Positions 14,543 to 25,182 of a DNA stretch of 64,000 nucleotides are shown here, in pieces. The DNA lies in NCBI RefSeq assembly GCF_019443745.1, contig NZ_CP050948.1, positions 1,302,001-1,366,000 on the forward strand. The letters run 5' to 3'. This DNA is from Iamia sp. SCSIO 61187. GTDB lineage: Bacteria > Actinomycetota > Acidimicrobiia > Acidimicrobiales > Iamiaceae. A program made the position numbers and the translations under genes. The notes under the pieces were generated by a model that was not told the origin of the DNA, made no database searches, and was given only the letters and a program-made list of their open reading frames with translations. Every line of letters begins with the position of its first letter. The first letter of the stretch is position 1.

Positions 14543-17500
14543 GTGAGCACCCGCACCGCTGCCGCCCCGAGCCCCACCGCCGCCGCCCCCCTGGGCGACC
14601 TGCCGGCGCGGCTGGCCGCCGAGCCGGGGCTGGCGGGCGTCCGGGGGCGGAACCGGGCCCACCTGGCCGTGACCGAGGCGGCTCGACCGCTGACCATCGC
14701 CCACCTGGCCGGGGGCACCCGGACGCCGATCCTCGTCGCCGTGCCCACCACCGGCGAGGCCGAGCGGCTGACCCACGACCTGGGCGCCTTCCTCGGCCGG
14801 GACAAGGTCGAGCTGTTCCCGGCGTGGGAGACGCTGCCGTTCGAGCGGGTCAGCCCCAACGTCGAGACCATGGGCCACCGCATGCGGGTGGCGTGGCGCC
14901 TGCGGAACCCCCGCCAGGCGCCCAAGGTGGTCGTGGCCCCCATCCGGGCCCTGGTGCAGCGGCTGGGCCCGCACGTCGACGAGGTCGAGCCGCTGATCAT
15001 CCGTCCCGGCCAGCAGGTCGACCGGGACGAGGTCGCCGCCTGGCTGGTGGCCGCCGGCTACCGCCGCGAGCCGCAGGTCGAGGCCCGGGGCGAGGTGGCC
15101 GTGCGGGGGTCGATCGTCGACGTCTTCCCCTCGACCGAGGACCGCCCCATCCGCATCGACCTGTGGGGCGACGAGGTCGACCGCCTGACCGAGTTCTCCA
15201 TCACCGACCAGCGGTCGACCGACCCGGTGCCGGCGGCGGCGATCTTCCCGTGCCGCGAGGTCATGCCCACCGCCGAGGTCCGGGCGCGGGCCGAGAAGCT
15301 GATCGCCACGCAGCCGTGGGGGCGCGAGCAGTGGGAGCGGCTGGCCGAGGGCCTGGTCTTCGACGGCATGGAGTCGTGGCTGCCGTGGCTCACCGACCGC
15401 GAGCACGTGCTGCTCGACCTGCTCCCCACCGGCGAGGACGACGGAGACGCCGGCGCCCTGGTCCTCCTGGTCGAGCCCCGGCGCATGCGGGACCGGGCCG
15501 AGGACATCATCGGCGAGGAGTCGGACCTGGCCCGGCACCTGGCCCGCAGCACCTGGGACGTCCCCGACAGCACCGACATCCCCGCCCTCCACCTCCCGTA
15601 CGACCGCCTGCTCTCGCATACGACCGTCCCGGCCTGGACCGTCGTCAACGTGGCCGACTCGCCCGACACGCCCGTCGTGCAGAGCATCGGGTGGCACCCC
15701 GGCGTCGGTGACGGCGCCGGCCTGCTCGGCCAGGTCCGGGACGTGGTCCGCAGCGGCGTCCGCGTCGTCGGCGCAGCCGACACCGAGGCCAGCGCCGGCC
15801 GCATGGCCGACGTCCTCCGCGGCCAGGAGCTCGAGATCGAGGTCCGGGTGGCGCCGCTCGACCGCGGCGTCGTGCTCCCCGGCGCTGGGGTCGCGGTGCT
15901 CGCCGAGGTCGACCTCACCGGGCGCCGTCGGCCCCACCGGGCCCCGCGCAGCCGCAAGCGCGACACCGCCGGCTTCTTCGACGACCTGCGCCCCGGCTCC
16001 TACGTCGTCCACCACCAGCACGGCGTGGCCCGCTACGGCGGCATGGTCACCCGCACCATCGGCGGGGTCGAGCGCGACTACCTCCTGCTCGAGTACCGGG
16101 GGAACGACAAGCTCTACGTCCCGTCGGACCAGATCGACGCCGTCCGCCACTACACCGGCGGCGAGGACCCGAAGCCCAGCCGCCTCGGCGGGGGCGAGTG
16201 GCAGAAGGCCAAGGCCAAGGTCCGGGCCGAGGTCAGCCACATCGCCCAGGAGCTGGTGGTCCTCTACCAGAAGCGCCTCAGCACGCCCGGCTACGCCTAC
16301 CCCGAGGACACCCCCTGGCAGCGGGAGATGGAGGAGAGCTTCCCGCACCGGGAGACCCCCGACCAGCTCGTCGCCATCGAGGAGGTCAAGGCCGACATGC
16401 AGGCCGAGCGGCCCATGGACCGCCTGGTGTGCGGCGACGTCGGCTTCGGCAAGACCGAGGTCGCCCTGCGGGCCGCGTTCAAGGCCGTGCAGGAGGGCAA
16501 GCAGGTGGCGATCCTGGTCCCGACGACCCTGCTCGCCCAGCAGCACTTCCAGACCTTCAGCGACCGCTTCTCGGGCTACCCGGTGCGGGTCGAGGTGCTG
16601 AGCCGCTTCCTCACCGCCGGCCAGGCCAAGGAGGTCATGGCCGGGCTCCGCACCGGCGAGGTCGACCTGGTGGTCGGCACCCACCGCCTCCTGTCCCAGG
16701 ACATCGAGTTCAAGGACCTGGGGCTGCTCGTGGTCGACGAGGAGCAGCGCTTCGGGGTCAAGCACAAGGAGCAGATCAAGGCGATCAAGGCCAACCTCGA
16801 CGTCCTCACCCTGTCGGCCACGCCGATCCCCCGGACGCTCGAGATGAGCCTCACCGGCATCCGCGACCTCACCCTCCTCCACACCCCGCCGGCCGAGCGC
16901 CAGCCGATCCTCACCTACGTCGGCGAGGAGGACGAGCGGGCCATCTCCGAGGCCATCCGGCGCGAGCTGCTGCGCGAGGGCCAGGTCTTCTTCGTCCACA
17001 ACCGGGTCCGCGACATCGAGAAGAAGGCGGCCGAGCTGCGGGACCTGGTGCCCGAGGCCCGCATCGCCGTCGCCCACGGGCAGATGGACGAGGGCACCCT
17101 CGAGCAGGTCGTCTACGACTTCTGGGAGGGCCGCTTCGACGTCCTGGTGTGCACGACGATCATCGAGTCGGGCATCGACATGCCCACGGTGAACACCCTG
17201 GTGGTCGACCGGGCCGACCGCCTCGGCCTGGGCCAGCTGCACCAGCTGCGGGGTCGGGTCGGCCGGGCCGGGCAGCGGGCCTACGCCTACCTGTTCCACC
17301 CCCGCGACATGTCCCTGTCGGAGGAGGCCTACGAGCGGCTGAAGACGATCGGCGAGGCCACCGAGCTGGGGTCGGGTTTCCGGATCGCCATGCGCGACCT
17401 CGAGATCCGGGGCGCCGGCTCCCTCCTCGGCACCGGCCAGTCCGGCCACATCGCGGCGGTGGGCTACGACCTGTACGTCCAGATGGTGAGCGAGGCGGTG

Positions 17501-17986
17501 GCCGAGCTCAAGGGCGAGGAGCGGCGCGAGCCGGCCGAGGTGAAGCTGGACCTGCCCCTCGACGCCCACCTCCCCAGCACCTACGTGCCCCGCGAGGACC
17601 TGCGCCTGGAGGCCTACCGCCGGCTGGCCACGGTCACGACCCCGACCGAGGTCGACGACATCCGGGCCGAGTGGGAGGACCGCTACGGGCCCGTGCCCGA
17701 GCCCGCCGCCCAGCTGCTCGAGATCGCCCGCCTGCGCGCCGAGTGCCACCGCATCGGCGCCCGCGAGGTCAACGTGACCAAGGGCCCGGCGTTCGGCGGT
17801 CCGGCCCACACCGCCCGGGTGTCGCCCCTCGTCCTCAAGCAGAGCCAGCAGATCCGGCTGCGCCGGCTGTTCCCCAAGGCGGTCTACAAGGAGGACCAGG
17901 AGCAGGTCGTCCTGCCCATCCCCAAGACCCCGACGCTGGCCGCCACCCTCGTCGACCTCCTCCGCCAGCTCGTCCCGCCGGAGTAG
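14543..17986 (+). CDS. mfd: Transcription-repair coupling factor
   Basis: 1147 residues, full length. Displaces RNA polymerase stalled at lesions and recruits UvrA. Domains in order: UvrB-homology region (about 30-350), RNAP-interacting CarD-like domain (about 470-560; [16 protein letters not shown]), superfamily-2 ATPase with Walker [10 protein letters not shown] (about 631-639), Walker B DEEQ (about 731), SATPIPRT, helicase C with [11 protein letters not shown] and Q-L-x-Q-L-R-G-R-V-G-R, then the D7 UvrA-masking domain. GTG start 14543; TAGGTT at 14459-14464 is a promoter candidate. Between it and the upstream methyltransferase lies the palindromic repeat. Confidence 0.97.
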   Translation: MSTRTAAAPSPTAAAPLGDLPARLAAEPGLAGVRGRNRAHLAVTEAARPLTIAHLAGGTRTPILVAVPTTGEAERLTHDLGAFLGRDKVELFPAWETLPFERVSPNVETMGHRMRVAWRLRNPRQAPKVVVAPIRALVQRLGPHVDEVEPLIIRPGQQVDRDEVAAWLVAAGYRREPQVEARGEVAVRGSIVDVFPSTEDRPIRIDLWGDEVDRLTEFSITDQRSTDPVPAAAIFPCREVMPTAEVRARAEKLIATQPWGREQWERLAEGLVFDGMESWLPWLTDREHVLLDLLPTGEDDGDAGALVLLVEPRRMRDRAEDIIGEESDLARHLARSTWDVPDSTDIPALHLPYDRLLSHTTVPAWTVVNVADSPDTPVVQSIGWHPGVGDGAGLLGQVRDVVRSGVRVVGAADTEASAGRMADVLRGQELEIEVRVAPLDRGVVLPGAGVAVLAEVDLTGRRRPHRAPRSRKRDTAGFFDDLRPGSYVVHHQHGVARYGGMVTRTIGGVERDYLLLEYRGNDKLYVPSDQIDAVRHYTGGEDPKPSRLGGGEWQKAKAKVRAEVSHIAQELVVLYQKRLSTPGYAYPEDTPWQREMEESFPHRETPDQLVAIEEVKADMQAERPMDRLVCGDVGFGKTEVALRAAFKAVQEGKQVAILVPTTLLAQQHFQTFSDRFSGYPVRVEVLSRFLTAGQAKEVMAGLRTGEVDLVVGTHRLLSQDIEFKDLGLLVVDEEQRFGVKHKEQIKAIKANLDVLTLSATPIPRTLEMSLTGIRDLTLLHTPPAERQPILTYVGEEDERAISEAIRRELLREGQVFFVHNRVRDIEKKAAELRDLVPEARIAVAHGQMDEGTLEQVVYDFWEGRFDVLVCTTIIESGIDMPTVNTLVVDRADRLGLGQLHQLRGRVGRAGQRAYAYLFHPRDMSLSEEAYERLKTIGEATELGSGFRIAMRDLEIRGAGSLLGTGQSGHIAAVGYDLYVQMVSEAVAELKGEERREPAEVKLDLPLDAHLPSTYVPREDLRLEAYRRLATVTTPTEVDDIRAEWEDRYGPVPEPAAQLLEIARLRAECHRIGAREVNVTKGPAFGGPAHTARVSPLVLKQSQQIRLRRLFPKAVYKEDQEQVVLPIPKTPTLAATLVDLLRQLVPPE

Positions 17987-18065
17987 CCGCGGGCGGGGAC
18001 CGACGCGGCGGCGGGCGAGCACGCGACTGCGGGGCCGGTCGGCGCACCTCCTACCATCGACCGCC

Positions 18066-19178
18066 GTGCGTCCCCGTGCCCTGCCCCGCCCGCTCCGTGC
18101 CGTCGCCACCGGCGCCGCCGTGGTCGGCCTGGTCCTGGCGGCCTCGTCGTGCAACGCCGGGCGGCCGTCGGCGGCCCGCGTCGGGGACCGCCACATCTCG
18201 GCCGACCGGCTCGACCAGGTCGTGGGCGCCTACGTCGAGGCCGACCGCGACCGCCTCACCGACCTCATCGAGGGCGACGGCGAGGACACCTACCAGCTGG
18301 CCGCGGCGTCGGAGATCCTGACCAGCCTCGTCCTCGAGACCCTCCAGGCCGAGCTGGCCGAGCGCGAGGGGGCCCGGCCCACCGAGGAGGAGCGCCAGGA
18401 GGCCGAGGCCCAGGTGCGGGTCGGGTTCAACGAGGGGATCCAGGTGCAGCCGGGGGCCGAGCCCACCCCCGAGCAGGCCGAGGCCCAGGAGCGCAGCATC
18501 GCCGCCTTCGAGGCCCTCCCCGAGGACGTCCGGGAGTGGCTGGTCGACCTGCGGGCCTCCACCTTGGCCCTCGCCCGGGTGGCGGGGGAGGGCGTGACGG
18601 GCCAGGAGGAGCAGGCCCGCGAGATCTACGAGGCCGACCCGTCGCAGTTCGAGGCGTACTGCCTGAGCGCCATCATCGTCGAGGCCGGCGACGCCGAGGC
18701 CGTGCAGGCCCGCCTGGACGCCGGGGAGGACTTCGCCGAGGTCTCCAGCGAGGTCACCGTCGCCCCCGAGATCGCCGCCGCCGGTGGTGACCTGGGCCAG
18801 TGCCTCACCACGTCCCAGCTGCTGAGCGCCAACCTGTCGCCCGAGGTCGTCGACCTGGTGACGGGGCTCGACGAGGGCGAGGCGTCCGAGGCGGTCGACC
18901 TGGGCGACGGGGCCGCCTACTTCTTCCAGGTCCGCGAGCAGCGGCTGCTCGCCTTCGAGGAGGTGCAGGAGGAGATCGTGGCCAGCCTGCCCGACCCCGG
19001 CGAGGCGGCCCTCGCCGAGCTGGTCGACGCCGAGGGGGGCTCGATCGACGTCCGCATCGACCCCCGGTTCGGCACGTGGGACCCCGAGATCCGCCGCGTC
19101 GTCCCGCCCGAGGGCGCGACCGAGCCGCTGCTCGACGAGATCGCCGGCGACAGCACGTCGGTCCCCGCCGGCGGTTGA
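18066..19178 (+). CDS. SurA/parvulin-like lipoprotein (peptidyl-prolyl isomerase-type chaperone)
   Basis: 370 residues. Signal peptide with a lipobox-like ASSC, so an extracytoplasmic lipoprotein. Next is a SurA N-terminal-like helical domain (RVGDRHISADRLDQVV, about 40-190), then a parvulin-like region with YCLSAIIVEAGDAEAVQARLDAGEDFAEVSSE, GGDLGQCL and EASEAVDLGDGAAYFFQVREQR. It should help secreted proteins fold. GTG start; TACCAT ends 8 nt upstream (leaderless). A lipoprotein foldase between mfd and mazG is a recurring actinobacterial arrangement. Confidence 0.78.
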   Translation: MRPRALPRPLRAVATGAAVVGLVLAASSCNAGRPSAARVGDRHISADRLDQVVGAYVEADRDRLTDLIEGDGEDTYQLAAASEILTSLVLETLQAELAEREGARPTEEERQEAEAQVRVGFNEGIQVQPGAEPTPEQAEAQERSIAAFEALPEDVREWLVDLRASTLALARVAGEGVTGQEEQAREIYEADPSQFEAYCLSAIIVEAGDAEAVQARLDAGEDFAEVSSEVTVAPEIAAAGGDLGQCLTTSQLLSANLSPEVVDLVTGLDEGEASEAVDLGDGAAYFFQVREQRLLAFEEVQEEIVASLPDPGEAALAELVDAEGGSIDVRIDPRFGTWDPEIRRVVPPEGATEPLLDEIAGDSTSVPAGG

Positions 19179-19220
19179 TGCCCGGCGCGATCGCCCCACG
19201 GCCGTGACCGACCCGTCGGC

Positions 19221-20564
19221 ATGACCGGCCGCGTCATCGTCGTCGGGCTCGGGCCCGCCGGTCCCGACCTCGTCACCCGCGAGACGACCGACCTGCTGGA
19301 CGGGACCCGGCCGGCGTGGCTGCGCACGGCCCGCCACCCCGCCGCCGTCCTGGCCCCCGACGCCCCGACCTTCGACGACGTCTACGAGCGGGCCCCGACC
19401 TTCGCCGACGTCTACCGGGAGATCGCCGATCGGCTCATCGCCCTCGCCGCCGAGCACGGCGAGGTCGTCTACGCCGTGCCCGGCTCGCCCCGGGTCCTGG
19501 AGCGGACGGTCGACCTCCTGGCGGCCCGGGCCGACGCCGGCGAGGTGGACCTCGACGTGCGGCCCGCCCTGTCGTTCCTCGACCTGGCGTGGGTGCGCCT
19601 CGGCCTGGACCCGGTGGAGGAGGGGGTGCGCCTGGTCGACGGGCACCGCTTCGCCGAGGCGGCGGCGGGGGAGCGGGGTCCGCTGCTGGTGGCCCACTGC
19701 CACAACCGCCGGGTGCTCTCGGACATCAAGCTGGCGGTCGACGACCCACCGACCGAGCCGGTGCTGGTCGTCCAGCGGCTGGGCACACCGGAGGAGTCGA
19801 TCACCGCCGTCCCCTGGGCCGAGCTCGACCGCAGCGTCGACCCCGACCACCTGACCTCGCTGTACGTGCCCCGCCTGGCCGCGCCGGTCGCGGCCGAGGT
19901 GGTGGCGTTCGCCGAGCTGGTGCGGACCCTCCGGGAGCGGTGCCCGTGGGACCGCGAGCAGACCCACGTCACCCTCACCCGCCACGCCCTCGAGGAGGCC
20001 TACGAGGTCGTCGAGGCCATCACCGCCTGGGCCGCCGTCGCCGACCGCGACGAGCTCGGCTCCGACGCCGGCGTCGACGCCGAGGAGCACCTGGCCGAGG
20101 AGCTGGGCGACCTGCTGTTCCAGGTCGTCTTCCACGCCACGCTCGGCGCCGAGCGGGGCGCCTTCACCCTGGCCGACGTGGCCCGGGGGATCCACGACAA
20201 GCTGGTCCGCCGCCACCCGCACGTCTTCGCCGGCAACGGCACGCTCCACCCGGCCGGCGACGCCTCGCCGGCCGAGGACCTGGCCCGGTCGTGGGAGCAG
20301 ATCAAGCGGGCCGAGTCGGGGCACGAGTCGGTCATGGACGGGCTCACCGACGCCCTCCCGTCGCTGCTCTGGGCCCACAAGGTGCTGCGCAAGGCCGAGG
20401 CGGCCGGGCACCCGTGGTCGCCCGCCGCCGCCGACCCCGAGGACCTGGGGGACCAGCTCCTCGCCCTGGTGGCCGTGGCCCGGACCGGCGACGTCGACCC
20501 GGAGGCTGCCCTCCGGGCCGCCGCCGCCCGCGTCCGCGACGCGGTCCGCGCCGCCGGCCGCTGA
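19221..20564 (+). CDS. mazG: MazG-type nucleoside triphosphate pyrophosphohydrolase with N-terminal methylase-like domain
   Basis: 447 residues. N-terminal tetrapyrrole-methylase-like fold as in YabN (RVIVVGLGPAGPDLVTRET, VVYAVPGSPRVLERTV; about 1-220), then a MazG domain: LRERCPWDREQTHVTLTRHALEEAYEVVEAI with the E-E-x-x-E metal site and EELGDLLFQVVFHA with E-x-x-D, plus a second KRRHPHVF/WEQIK part. Hydrolyses NTPs to NMP and PPi for house-cleaning. It follows the chaperone gene and precedes eno. Confidence 0.9.
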   Translation: MTGRVIVVGLGPAGPDLVTRETTDLLDGTRPAWLRTARHPAAVLAPDAPTFDDVYERAPTFADVYREIADRLIALAAEHGEVVYAVPGSPRVLERTVDLLAARADAGEVDLDVRPALSFLDLAWVRLGLDPVEEGVRLVDGHRFAEAAAGERGPLLVAHCHNRRVLSDIKLAVDDPPTEPVLVVQRLGTPEESITAVPWAELDRSVDPDHLTSLYVPRLAAPVAAEVVAFAELVRTLRERCPWDREQTHVTLTRHALEEAYEVVEAITAWAAVADRDELGSDAGVDAEEHLAEELGDLLFQVVFHATLGAERGAFTLADVARGIHDKLVRRHPHVFAGNGTLHPAGDASPAEDLARSWEQIKRAESGHESVMDGLTDALPSLLWAHKVLRKAEAAGHPWSPAAADPEDLGDQLLALVAVARTGDVDPEAALRAAAARVRDAVRAAGR

Positions 20565-22082
<1,518 letters not shown>

Positions 22083-22095
22083 GCGAGGGGCGGGC

Positions 22096-22707
22096 GTGAG
22101 CGACGGGCCCCGCCGCCGTCCCCGCCCGGCGGGCGCGACCGGGTCCTCCCGTCGCGCCCCCGCCCGGGGCGCGACCGGGTCCGCCCGCCGCCCGGCCGGC
22201 TCGCGGCCCGCCACCAAGCCCACCCCCGGGGCGAAGGCCACGCCTCCGACCACCCGCCGCCCGCCCTCGGCCACGTCGAAGGGCAGGGCCACGGCGACGT
22301 CGGCGTCCGGGGGGTCCCGGCGAACCCCCGCCCGGGCGTCGGCCCGGCGCCACGGTCGGCCGGCGCCCCGTCCCGGTCGGCGCATCGCCGCCGGGCTGGT
22401 CGTCTCGGTGGTGCTGGTCGGCTTCCTGCTCGTGGGCGTGTTCCCCACCCGGACGTGGCTCGCCCAGCGCGACGAGACCCGCGAGCGCCAGGCCGAGCTC
22501 GAGCGCATCCGGGCCGAGCAGGCCGTCCGGGAGGATCGGGTCGCCGAGCTCCAGGACCCCGACGTGGTCGAGCAGATCGCCCGGGAGAAGCTGGGCTACG
22601 TCCGCCCGGGGGAGGAGGCCTACCGGACCCTGCCCCCGTCGGTGCCCCCGGTCGACCTGCCCGACAGCTGGCCCTTCACCGGCGCCGAGGACTGGCTCAA
22701 CCGCTGA
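22096..22707 (+). CDS. Septum formation initiator (FtsB/DivIC family)
   Basis: 203 residues. The long, very basic and low-complexity cytoplasmic N-terminus (about 1-95, Arg/Ala/Pro/Ser/Thr) precedes one membrane helix (IAAGLVVSVVLVGFLLVGV, about 97-116). An extracytoplasmic coiled coil follows (QRDETRERQAELERIRAEQAVREDRVAELQDP), then VVEQIAREKLGYVRPGEEAY, the conserved DivIC signature. Partner of FtsL/FtsQ in the divisome. GTG start 22096 overlaps the stop of a six-codon frame that itself overlaps the eno stop. eno-divIC is a conserved actinobacterial order. Confidence 0.88.
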   Translation: MSDGPRRRPRPAGATGSSRRAPARGATGSARRPAGSRPATKPTPGAKATPPTTRRPPSATSKGRATATSASGGSRRTPARASARRHGRPAPRPGRRIAAGLVVSVVLVGFLLVGVFPTRTWLAQRDETRERQAELERIRAEQAVREDRVAELQDPDVVEQIAREKLGYVRPGEEAYRTLPPSVPPVDLPDSWPFTGAEDWLNR

Positions 22708-22725
22708 CGACGCCTTCCGAGAAGG

Positions 22726-25182
22726 TCAGGGGGAGGCGGCCACGCCCACGGCGACGGGCAGCGCGGACCACCAGGCGTCGGCGGCCTTGGCCGCGTCGGC
22801 GAGGGGGGCCGGCGTGAGGGCGAGGGCGGCCTCGACGTCCTCGAGGGCGGCGGCCAGGTCGTCGGGGTCGCGGACGACGAACGAGCCCGGCAGCCCGGCC
22901 AGGGTGGCCAGCCCCCCGGCCTTGGCCTCGTAGTACGGCGTGGCCGCCGCCAGAACCGACGGCACCCCGGCGGCCAGGCCGAACAGGGCGGCGTGGTACG
23001 ACTGGGCCGCGACCGCCCGGGCCCCGGCCACGGCGGCGACGAGGCGGGCCGGGTCCGAACCGCAGTCGACGAGGCGCCACCGGGCCCGCAGCGGGACGGT
23101 GGCGCGCAGGGTGGCGAGGGTGGCGATCTCGGGCTCGGGGGCCTGGCTGTTGAGGGCGACCCCGAGCACGTCCCACCCGCGCGCCGCCGCCACCGCGTCG
23201 GCCGCGAGGGCCCAGCGTCGGACGGGGTCGGCACCGTCCCCGCCGGTGCCGTCGCCGACGTAGCCCGCCCGGCGCAGGGTCACGGCGAGCACCGGGCGGT
23301 CGCCGTCGGACCCCGAGTCCGCCCCGTCGACGGGCACCGGCGCCAGCCCGAGGGCGTCGTCGCCGGTGAGGGTGACCACGCCGGCATCGACGCCGGGCAC
23401 CGCCGTCGCCGTCGCCGCCGAGGCCTCGTCGCGCGCCCCGACGGCCGCGGCCCCGGCCAGCAGGACCTCGAGCAGGTCCCGATCGGCGGCGTCGACCTCG
23501 TAGCTCTGGCCGGACAGGGCGACGGGCACCCCGGCTCGGCGCAGGGCGGCGGCCAGGAGGGCGCGGGGCACCATCGTCCCCGCGGCCCAGCGCGACGAGA
23601 GCCCGCACCCGAGGAACACGGCGGCGTCGTAGGCGCCGGGGTCGCACGGGCGCCAGCGGGCGGTGTCGACCCCGGCCCGCAGCGCCGCCTCGGCCAGCCG
23701 CGGCGGGAGCCCGTCGCGGACCCCGGCGTCGAGGCCGTGAACCGCCACGTGCAGGGGGACCAGCCACCGGCTCCCCCCGCCCAGGGCCGTGGCCGGCGCC
23801 CCGTCGGTGACCACGTCGATGGCCACGTCCGGGCCGAAGGCGTCCCGGGCCCGCTCGACGCCCCGCACCGTGATGGCGTCGTCGCCGAGGTTGGCGACCC
23901 CGCCCGGCCCGACCAGCAGCACCCGGGCCGTCGGTGTCGCGACCCGCACCGGCGGGGGTGGGGTGGGGGCGAGGGACGGGTCGAGGGCGATGGCCTCGGG
24001 GGTGGCCCACAAGGGGCCCGTCGCCGGGTGCAGGGCGACAGCAGCCACCCCGGCGAGGGCGTCGTCGCCCCGGTGCCGCCCGGTGGGGTCGAAGATGCGG
24101 GCGATGCGGTCCCGCCCGAGCCGGTGGTCCGGCACGCTCAGGTGGAACCCGGTGGAGAGCTGGCGGTAGACGGCGGCCAGCACGGGCACGAAGGCGACGA
24201 GCCGGCCGTCGGCCATCAGCTGCTGGAGCGAGGCCCAGTCGTCCACGTGCTCGAGGAGGGGGTCGGTGGGCCACCCGCCGATCTCGCGGTAGGCCGCCAG
24301 GTCGCTCACCGCGATCGTCCCGATGTAGTTGGACCGGAAGTACGCCGGCGACGGGGGCTCGTTGGACACCGGGCCGTGCGCCGGTCCGTCGCCGGCGGCC
24401 CGGGCGACCGTCCCGTAGGTGACGGCGGCGCCGGTGCGCAGGGCGGCGCGGTAGAGGTCGACGGCGCCGGCGGGCACGGCGAGGTCGTCGGCGTCGAGCT
24501 GGAGGGCGTGGTGGGTGCGGGCGGCGTGGAGCAGGGTCGACCGGGCGTGGCCCAGCCCCAGGTTCACCTCCGACCGGATGACCCGCACACGCGGGTCGGC
24601 GGCGGCCAGCTCCGCGGCGACCGCCGGGGTGCGGTCGGTCGAGGCGTCGTCGAGGACGAGGATCTCGCCCTGCTCGGCCGGGTCGAGCCGGTCGAGGACC
24701 GCCTGGGCGCTGCGCACGGCGTCGCCGAGGAGGGCGCCGTGGTTCCAGCACAGGGTGAAGACCGACAGGCCGGGCGCCAGCTCCGGCGCCGGGCCGAGGC
24801 GGTCCCGCAGGGCGAGGGCCGCCGCCCGTCGCCGGCCGGCCTCGACGGTGCGGCCGACGGCGGTGGCCTGGGCGGCCACGGTGTCGGCGAGGGCGGCGAC
24901 GCGGCCCCCGACGGCGTCGACGTGGGCGCGCAGGCGGTGCAGCTCGTCGCCCACGGCGCCGACCCCGCCCTGGGTGTCGTGGCGGCCGGCCCAGGTGAGG
25001 GTCTCGATGCGGTCGAGGGCGGTCCGCAGCTCGGCCAGCTCGGCCGCCAGCGCCTCGCCCGAGGTGTCCACCGAGGCGGCCAGGGCGTGGACGGTCCCCG
25101 GCAGGCGTCGGGTGCGGGCGGCGAAGCCCCGGACGCGCTCGACCGGCGAGGGGCGGGCGGTGTCGGCGTCGTCGTCGCTCAC
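22726..25182 (-). CDS. GT2 glycosyltransferase fused to polysaccharide pyruvyl transferase
   Basis: 818 residues. An N-terminal coiled-coil-like segment (about 10-125) is followed by a GT-A family 2 domain (about 140-345): LSVFTLCWNHGALLGDAVRSAQ, ILVLDDASTDRT and L-D-A-D-D as the nucleotide-sugar/metal motif. The C-terminus (about 420-810) is a pyruvyl-transferase fold: VLLVGPGGVANLGDDA, FLGCGL, VALSGQSY and ALFGLAAGVPSV. Probably builds and pyruvylates a surface glycan. The GTG start overlaps the TGA of the PP-loop gene by 4 bp (GTGA). Both lie antisense to the conserved eno-divIC/DUF501-ppx run, which they split. Fusion of these two modules is unusual. Confidence 0.78.
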   Translation of the reverse strand: MSDDDADTARPSPVERVRGFAARTRRLPGTVHALAASVDTSGEALAAELAELRTALDRIETLTWAGRHDTQGGVGAVGDELHRLRAHVDAVGGRVAALADTVAAQATAVGRTVEAGRRRAAALALRDRLGPAPELAPGLSVFTLCWNHGALLGDAVRSAQAVLDRLDPAEQGEILVLDDASTDRTPAVAAELAAADPRVRVIRSEVNLGLGHARSTLLHAARTHHALQLDADDLAVPAGAVDLYRAALRTGAAVTYGTVARAAGDGPAHGPVSNEPPSPAYFRSNYIGTIAVSDLAAYREIGGWPTDPLLEHVDDWASLQQLMADGRLVAFVPVLAAVYRQLSTGFHLSVPDHRLGRDRIARIFDPTGRHRGDDALAGVAAVALHPATGPLWATPEAIALDPSLAPTPPPPVRVATPTARVLLVGPGGVANLGDDAITVRGVERARDAFGPDVAIDVVTDGAPATALGGGSRWLVPLHVAVHGLDAGVRDGLPPRLAEAALRAGVDTARWRPCDPGAYDAAVFLGCGLSSRWAAGTMVPRALLAAALRRAGVPVALSGQSYEVDAADRDLLEVLLAGAAAVGARDEASAATATAVPGVDAGVVTLTGDDALGLAPVPVDGADSGSDGDRPVLAVTLRRAGYVGDGTGGDGADPVRRWALAADAVAAARGWDVLGVALNSQAPEPEIATLATLRATVPLRARWRLVDCGSDPARLVAAVAGARAVAAQSYHAALFGLAAGVPSVLAAATPYYEAKAGGLATLAGLPGSFVVRDPDDLAAALEDVEAALALTPAPLADAAKAADAWWSALPVAVGVAASP

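Noticed and set aside
14336-18196. 1286-codon open frame on the minus strand
   Set aside because: Antisense shadow of mfd, whose domains are unmistakable; the shadow is Gly/Leu/Val/Asp-rich low complexity.
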